Positions 31,629 through 33,678 of a stretch of DNA of 33,678 bases are shown piece by piece. Position 1 is the first letter of the stretch. Each line of letters begins with the position of its first letter. The translations under genes and the position numbers were made by a program. The stretch is from Oscillibacter sp. GTDB taxonomy: Bacteria; Bacillota; Clostridia; Oscillospirales; Oscillospiraceae. Under the pieces are notes generated by a model. That model made no database searches. It saw only the letters and a program-made list of their open reading frames with translations, and was not told the origin of the DNA. The stretch spans positions 1 through 33,678 of the forward strand of contig JAGBDS010000110.1 of the NCBI GenBank assembly GCA_017937405.1, given 5' to 3'.

Positions 31629-32231
31629 TCACAAAAATCCCAGTTTTCCGAACAATTCTCTCACCGTCAGAAAGTAAGCAGCCGCAGCCGTCGGCAACAG
31701 CCACAAGCTTCCGCCGGTGCGACCCATCACCCATACCGCCACCGTCCCCAGCAGGACGCCGGTCAGGGCGCCCACCCACCGGGCGGCAGTCTCCCCCGCT
31801 GCTGGTCCCGCCAGCCAGGAGACCGCCAGATGGAGCGCCCTGCCGCCGTCCAGTGGGCGCAGTGGCATCAAATTGAACACACACAGCACCAGATTGGCCC
31901 CCGTCGCCACGTCCCAGCGCCCCTGCCCCACCGCTGCCAGCAGCAAGGCGCACAGCAAATTGGCTCCCGGCCCAGCCAAAATGCAGAGCAGCTCTCTGCC
32001 GTAGGAGAGCCGCCCCCTGTCAGCCTCCAGTACCGCGCCGAGAACTCCCAGCCGTACCCGGCTCCAAGATGCCCCCAGGCACCGCAGCGCCAGGCAGTGG
32101 CCCAGTTCATGGATGGCGGCTGCCCCCAAGATGATCCCCAGCAACTGCCATCCATTGGTCAGGCCGAACCATGCCGTTACCAGCCAAAAGCCGCCGGACA
32201 CCTGAAGCCGCCTTTCATGCTGGAGAGACAT
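31629..32231 (-). CDS. spoIVFB: Site-2 membrane protease, SpoIVFB-like
   Basis: 200 residues, a multi-pass M50 metalloprotease. Zinc ligands are visible: AAAIHELGHCLAL (HExxH in a membrane helix, about 38-46) and NLMPLRPLDGGRALHL with the metal-binding Asp (about 126). In Bacillus SpoIVFB cuts pro-sigma-K in the mother cell and is held inactive by SpoIVFA. The upstream gene overlaps by 17 nt and has the SpoIVFA layout, with a sigma-E-like promoter, so the pair is likely spoIVFA-spoIVFB. The sequence is shorter than Bacillus SpoIVFB (~290) and lacks its C-terminal CBS domain, as is usual for clostridial forms. Confidence 0.82.
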   Translation of the reverse strand: MSLQHERRLQVSGGFWLVTAWFGLTNGWQLLGIILGAAAIHELGHCLALRCLGASWSRVRLGVLGAVLEADRGRLSYGRELLCILAGPGANLLCALLLAAVGQGRWDVATGANLVLCVFNLMPLRPLDGGRALHLAVSWLAGPAAGETAARWVGALTGVLLGTVAVWVMGRTGGSLWLLPTAAAAYFLTVRELFGKLGFL

Positions 32232-33186
32232 AGTAGATGGGATTCAGATAAACGCCGTTCTCATGCAGTTCAAAATGAAGATGCGGGCCGGTAGCCATGC
32301 CCGTCTCCCCCACCTCCGCGATCTTCTGTCCCCGGGCCACCTCCGCGCCGGAGGAAGCCGTGACGCGGCTGCAGTGGGCATACAGCGTGGCGTAGCCGCC
32401 GGAGTGGGTCACGATGCAGTATTTTCCATAGCTGCTGCTCTCCCCTACGGCTGTCACGGTGCCGTCCGCAAAGCAGGACACTGCGGTTCCCGTATCCGCC
32501 GCCAAATCTATGCCATAGTGGAACCGCTCCTCCCCCTCCACGGGATGCTCACGGTACCCAAAGGGCGAGGATAGGGTCCCACGCACCGGCGTACAATAAT
32601 CAAAGTCCAAAATTGCCTGCTCCAGACTCACGTCCTCCGGCAGGTTTTTGTCGGAATACAACACATAGGCCAAGGTAGAGACCTCCGTCTGCACGGGAGA
32701 TGCCTGTTCCTCCGGCGTCTGCGGCGCAGTAGGCGCCTCCACCTGTTCCGTGGCCGGGAGTGTATCCTGATATTCCCGCAGCGTGTCCATGGCCGGTACC
32801 TCATCGGGCATTGCAAGAGCGGTTTCTGCCGCAGTTTCTCTGGACTCCGCCGGGTGAAACACCGCCTGATATACCTCTTCGGCAGCGCCGTCGGTATCTC
32901 CCGCAAATCCCCGTCCCACTGCTGAGAACACCGCCTGCACATCCATATTGCGGGACAGTGCCTCCGCCAGCTTTTCGTTGAACCGCTCCATCCGGGCGGG
33001 AAGCGCCAGCTTGGCCGCTACCAGCAGGACGAACACCATACCGCAGGCCACCAGCCGGATCAGCTGTCCCCGCTCTCTGGACGACAGGGCATCGTTTCGC
33101 TTTGTTGTCCCAATTTTCCGTGCGTTCCGCCGTTTTTGTTCTGCCGTAACACTGCCGATCCGTCTTCCCGCCTGCCGTGAAGTCAT
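32215..33186 (-). CDS. spoIVFA: M23-domain membrane protein, SpoIVFA/SpoIIQ type
   Basis: 323 residues. A basic N-terminus leads to one membrane helix (about 45-65; LIRLVACGMVFVLLVAAKLA), a long acidic Pro/Glu linker (about 75-195) and a C-terminal LytM/M23 domain. The M23 zinc residues are complete: FHYGIDLA (HxxxD), ATLYAHC and TGPHLHFEL. Bacillus SpoIVFA has an M23-like fold without catalysis, so a full active site is notable. GGGAGGGAGG precedes the ATG. Coupled to the SpoIVFB-like protease by a 17-nt overlap; SpoIIQ remains an alternative. Confidence 0.75.
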   Translation of the reverse strand: MTSRQAGRRIGSVTAEQKRRNARKIGTTKRNDALSSRERGQLIRLVACGMVFVLLVAAKLALPARMERFNEKLAEALSRNMDVQAVFSAVGRGFAGDTDGAAEEVYQAVFHPAESRETAAETALAMPDEVPAMDTLREYQDTLPATEQVEAPTAPQTPEEQASPVQTEVSTLAYVLYSDKNLPEDVSLEQAILDFDYCTPVRGTLSSPFGYREHPVEGEERFHYGIDLAADTGTAVSCFADGTVTAVGESSSYGKYCIVTHSGGYATLYAHCSRVTASSGAEVARGQKIAEVGETGMATGPHLHFELHENGVYLNPIYYVSPA

Positions 33187-33216
33187 AGTACGTACCTCCC
33201 TCCCGGTTTCTTTTGT

Positions 33217-33246
33217 ACCTTATGCGGGAATTTCCCGGAATATGAC
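33217..33246 (-). promoter_or_regulatory. Sigma-E-like promoter of the spoIVFA-spoIVFB pair
   Basis: GTCATATT, 14-nt spacer, CATAAGGT on the minus strand, about 30 nt before the start codon. It matches the mother-cell sigma-E -35 fully and -10 in most positions. The Bacillus spoIVF operon is also read by sigma-E. Confidence 0.65.
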
Positions 33247-33247
33247 C

Positions 33248-33276
33248 TTGACAGCAGCGAAAAAATTCCGTATAAT
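33248..33276 (+). promoter_or_regulatory. Consensus promoter of the tRNA-Pro locus
   Basis: TTGACA, 17-nt spacer, TATAAT: a perfect sigma-A consensus on the plus strand, 13 nt before the tRNA-like fragment at 33290. It is back-to-back with the sigma-E-like promoter. Confidence 0.85.
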
Positions 33277-33289
33277 AATCAAGCTGTAT

Positions 33290-33353
33290 CCGGGTGTAGC
33301 GCAGTTGGTAGCGCGCATGGTTCGGGTGCATTGACTGAGCTATCCGCGATGTT
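33290..33353 (+). pseudogene. Rearranged tRNA-Pro fragment
   Basis: Bases 33290-33326 repeat the 5' half of the intact tRNA-Pro below (same D arm, TGTAGCGCAGTTGGTAGCGC, up to GGTTCGGG of the anticodon loop) with two differences. Then homology stops. Bases 33331-33348 read on the minus strand as CGCGGATAGCTCAGTCAA, the start and D arm of a different tRNA. No 3' half follows, so it cannot fold as a tRNA. About 140 bases of unrecognised sequence then precede the intact gene. Confidence 0.75.
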
Positions 33354-33492
33354 CCCCGCAAACCGCCGTGACCCCTTGCAGCACTAAGCGAAGCGGCTGA
33401 CCCGACGCCGCCGAACTTCTTGGTAAATATCCGTGTGACCACATGAATAGTTACAGACACGAGAAAAACCGCAGACCTTAAAAATTCAATAC

Positions 33493-33568
33493 CGGGGTGT
33501 AGCGCAGTTGGTAGCGCGCTTGGTTCGGGACCAAGAAGTCGGGCGTTCGAGTCGCCTCACTCCGACCA
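33493..33568 (+). tRNA. tRNA-Pro (anticodon CGG)
   Basis: A full cloverleaf with encoded CCA. Acceptor CGGGGTG pairs with CACTCCG (one G-U). Anticodon arm CTTGG/CCAAG with loop TTCGGGA gives anticodon CGG. T arm TCGGGCGTTCGAGTCGCC. No promoter is seen within the 60 bases upstream; transcription probably comes from the consensus promoter about 215 bases earlier through the broken copy. Confidence 0.94.
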
Positions 33569-33605
33569 AAAGTCCTCTGATTCCACTGGATTCAGAGGAC
33601 TTTTT
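33568..33605 (+). terminator. Terminator of tRNA-Pro
   Basis: A long stem (AAAAGTCCTCTGA with TCAGAGGACTTTT, one internal mismatch, inner TCC/GGA) directly after CCA, ending in Ts. Confidence 0.92.
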
Positions 33606-33632
33606 CATTGATTTTGCTCTCATTTTTTGCGG

Positions 33633-33678
33633 TTATCCTGCCTGCGCCTTGAGCTGCGCCAGCTCTGCCTTCATCTCC
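33633..33678 (-). CDS. C-terminal end of an unidentified gene
   Basis: Only the last 14 codons are inside the window (EMKAELAQLKAQAG, then TAA at 33633-33635), reading in from the right edge on the minus strand. The Leu/Ala/Glu/Lys pattern suggests an alpha-helical or coiled-coil tail. Nothing more can be said about its product. There is no good terminator of its own; the tRNA-Pro hairpin lies 30 bases beyond. Confidence 0.4.
   Translation of the reverse strand, partial: EMKAELAQLKAQAG

Noticed and set aside
32801-33460. 219-codon minus-strand open frame
   Set aside because: It crosses the M23 gene out of frame, two promoters and the tRNA fragment; part of it is antisense tRNA sequence.
1-33678. 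CRISPR array, phage or integrated-element modules
   Set aside because: No regularly spaced direct repeats, cas genes, phage structural genes or integrase other than XerD were found.

Overview
The window looks like chromosome of a spore-forming, fairly GC-rich gut Firmicute of the Oscillospiraceae type (Flavonifractor/Oscillibacter-like). This is inferred from sporulation genes (sigH, spoIIM, a SpoIID-family gene, a spoIVFA-spoIVFB pair), a tyrosine T-box, Firmicutes-style promoters and strong Shine-Dalgarno sites. No species is claimed. Most genes are on the minus strand. The plus strand carries an IS256 remnant, asd, dapA, a DivIVA-like coiled-coil gene, one small ORF and tRNA-Pro.

Left end (1-2000): the 3' part of an IS256-family element has cut off the end of a small gene that follows a membrane-anchored XRE regulator. 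2.0-5.8 kb: trmK-nif3-yebC, a DUF1858 redox protein, a zinc-ribbon protein and sigH, whose -10 box lies only 5 nt from its start codon. 5.9-8.6 kb: ruvC-ruvA-X-ruvB, where X is a small membrane protein that appears frameshifted in a GT repeat. 8.6-12.2 kb: an ECF-type sigma factor coupled to a DUF4179 membrane protein, then spoIIM-xerD behind a sigma-E-like promoter. 12.5-14.9 kb: yajC, a TIGR04086 membrane gene whose Shine-Dalgarno lies inside a terminator hairpin, tgt, and a TfoX C-terminal-domain gene broken by one extra base. 14.9-16.1 kb: a CDF metal transporter under what looks like a NiCo riboswitch with an overlapping terminator. 16.2-21.2 kb: spoIID-queA diverging from asd and dapA (lysine/DAP branch).

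Right half: an exported lone protein, an ABC-F ATPase with unusual second-site residues, tyrS under a Tyr T-box, tRNA-Arg, yigZ, a GNAT acetyltransferase with an XRE repressor and paired operators, hflX with a flavin reductase, an array of short dyads, rpmE and rplS with promoters and leaders, the spoIVFA-spoIVFB pair behind a second sigma-E-like promoter, a tRNA-Pro locus preceded by a rearranged tRNA fragment, and the last codons of an unidentified gene.

Themes: translation and tRNA modification (tgt, queA, trmK, tyrS, rpmE, rplS, ABC-F, hflX), sporulation control, Holliday-junction processing, and several RNA-level switches. The strongest unusual signals are the GT-repeat frameshift inside the ruv operon, the riboswitch, the terminator that contains a ribosome binding site, two sigma-E-like promoters with identical 14-nt spacing, and the rearranged tRNA-Pro locus. 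All promoter, structure and family calls come from reading the sequence by eye; no database search was run.
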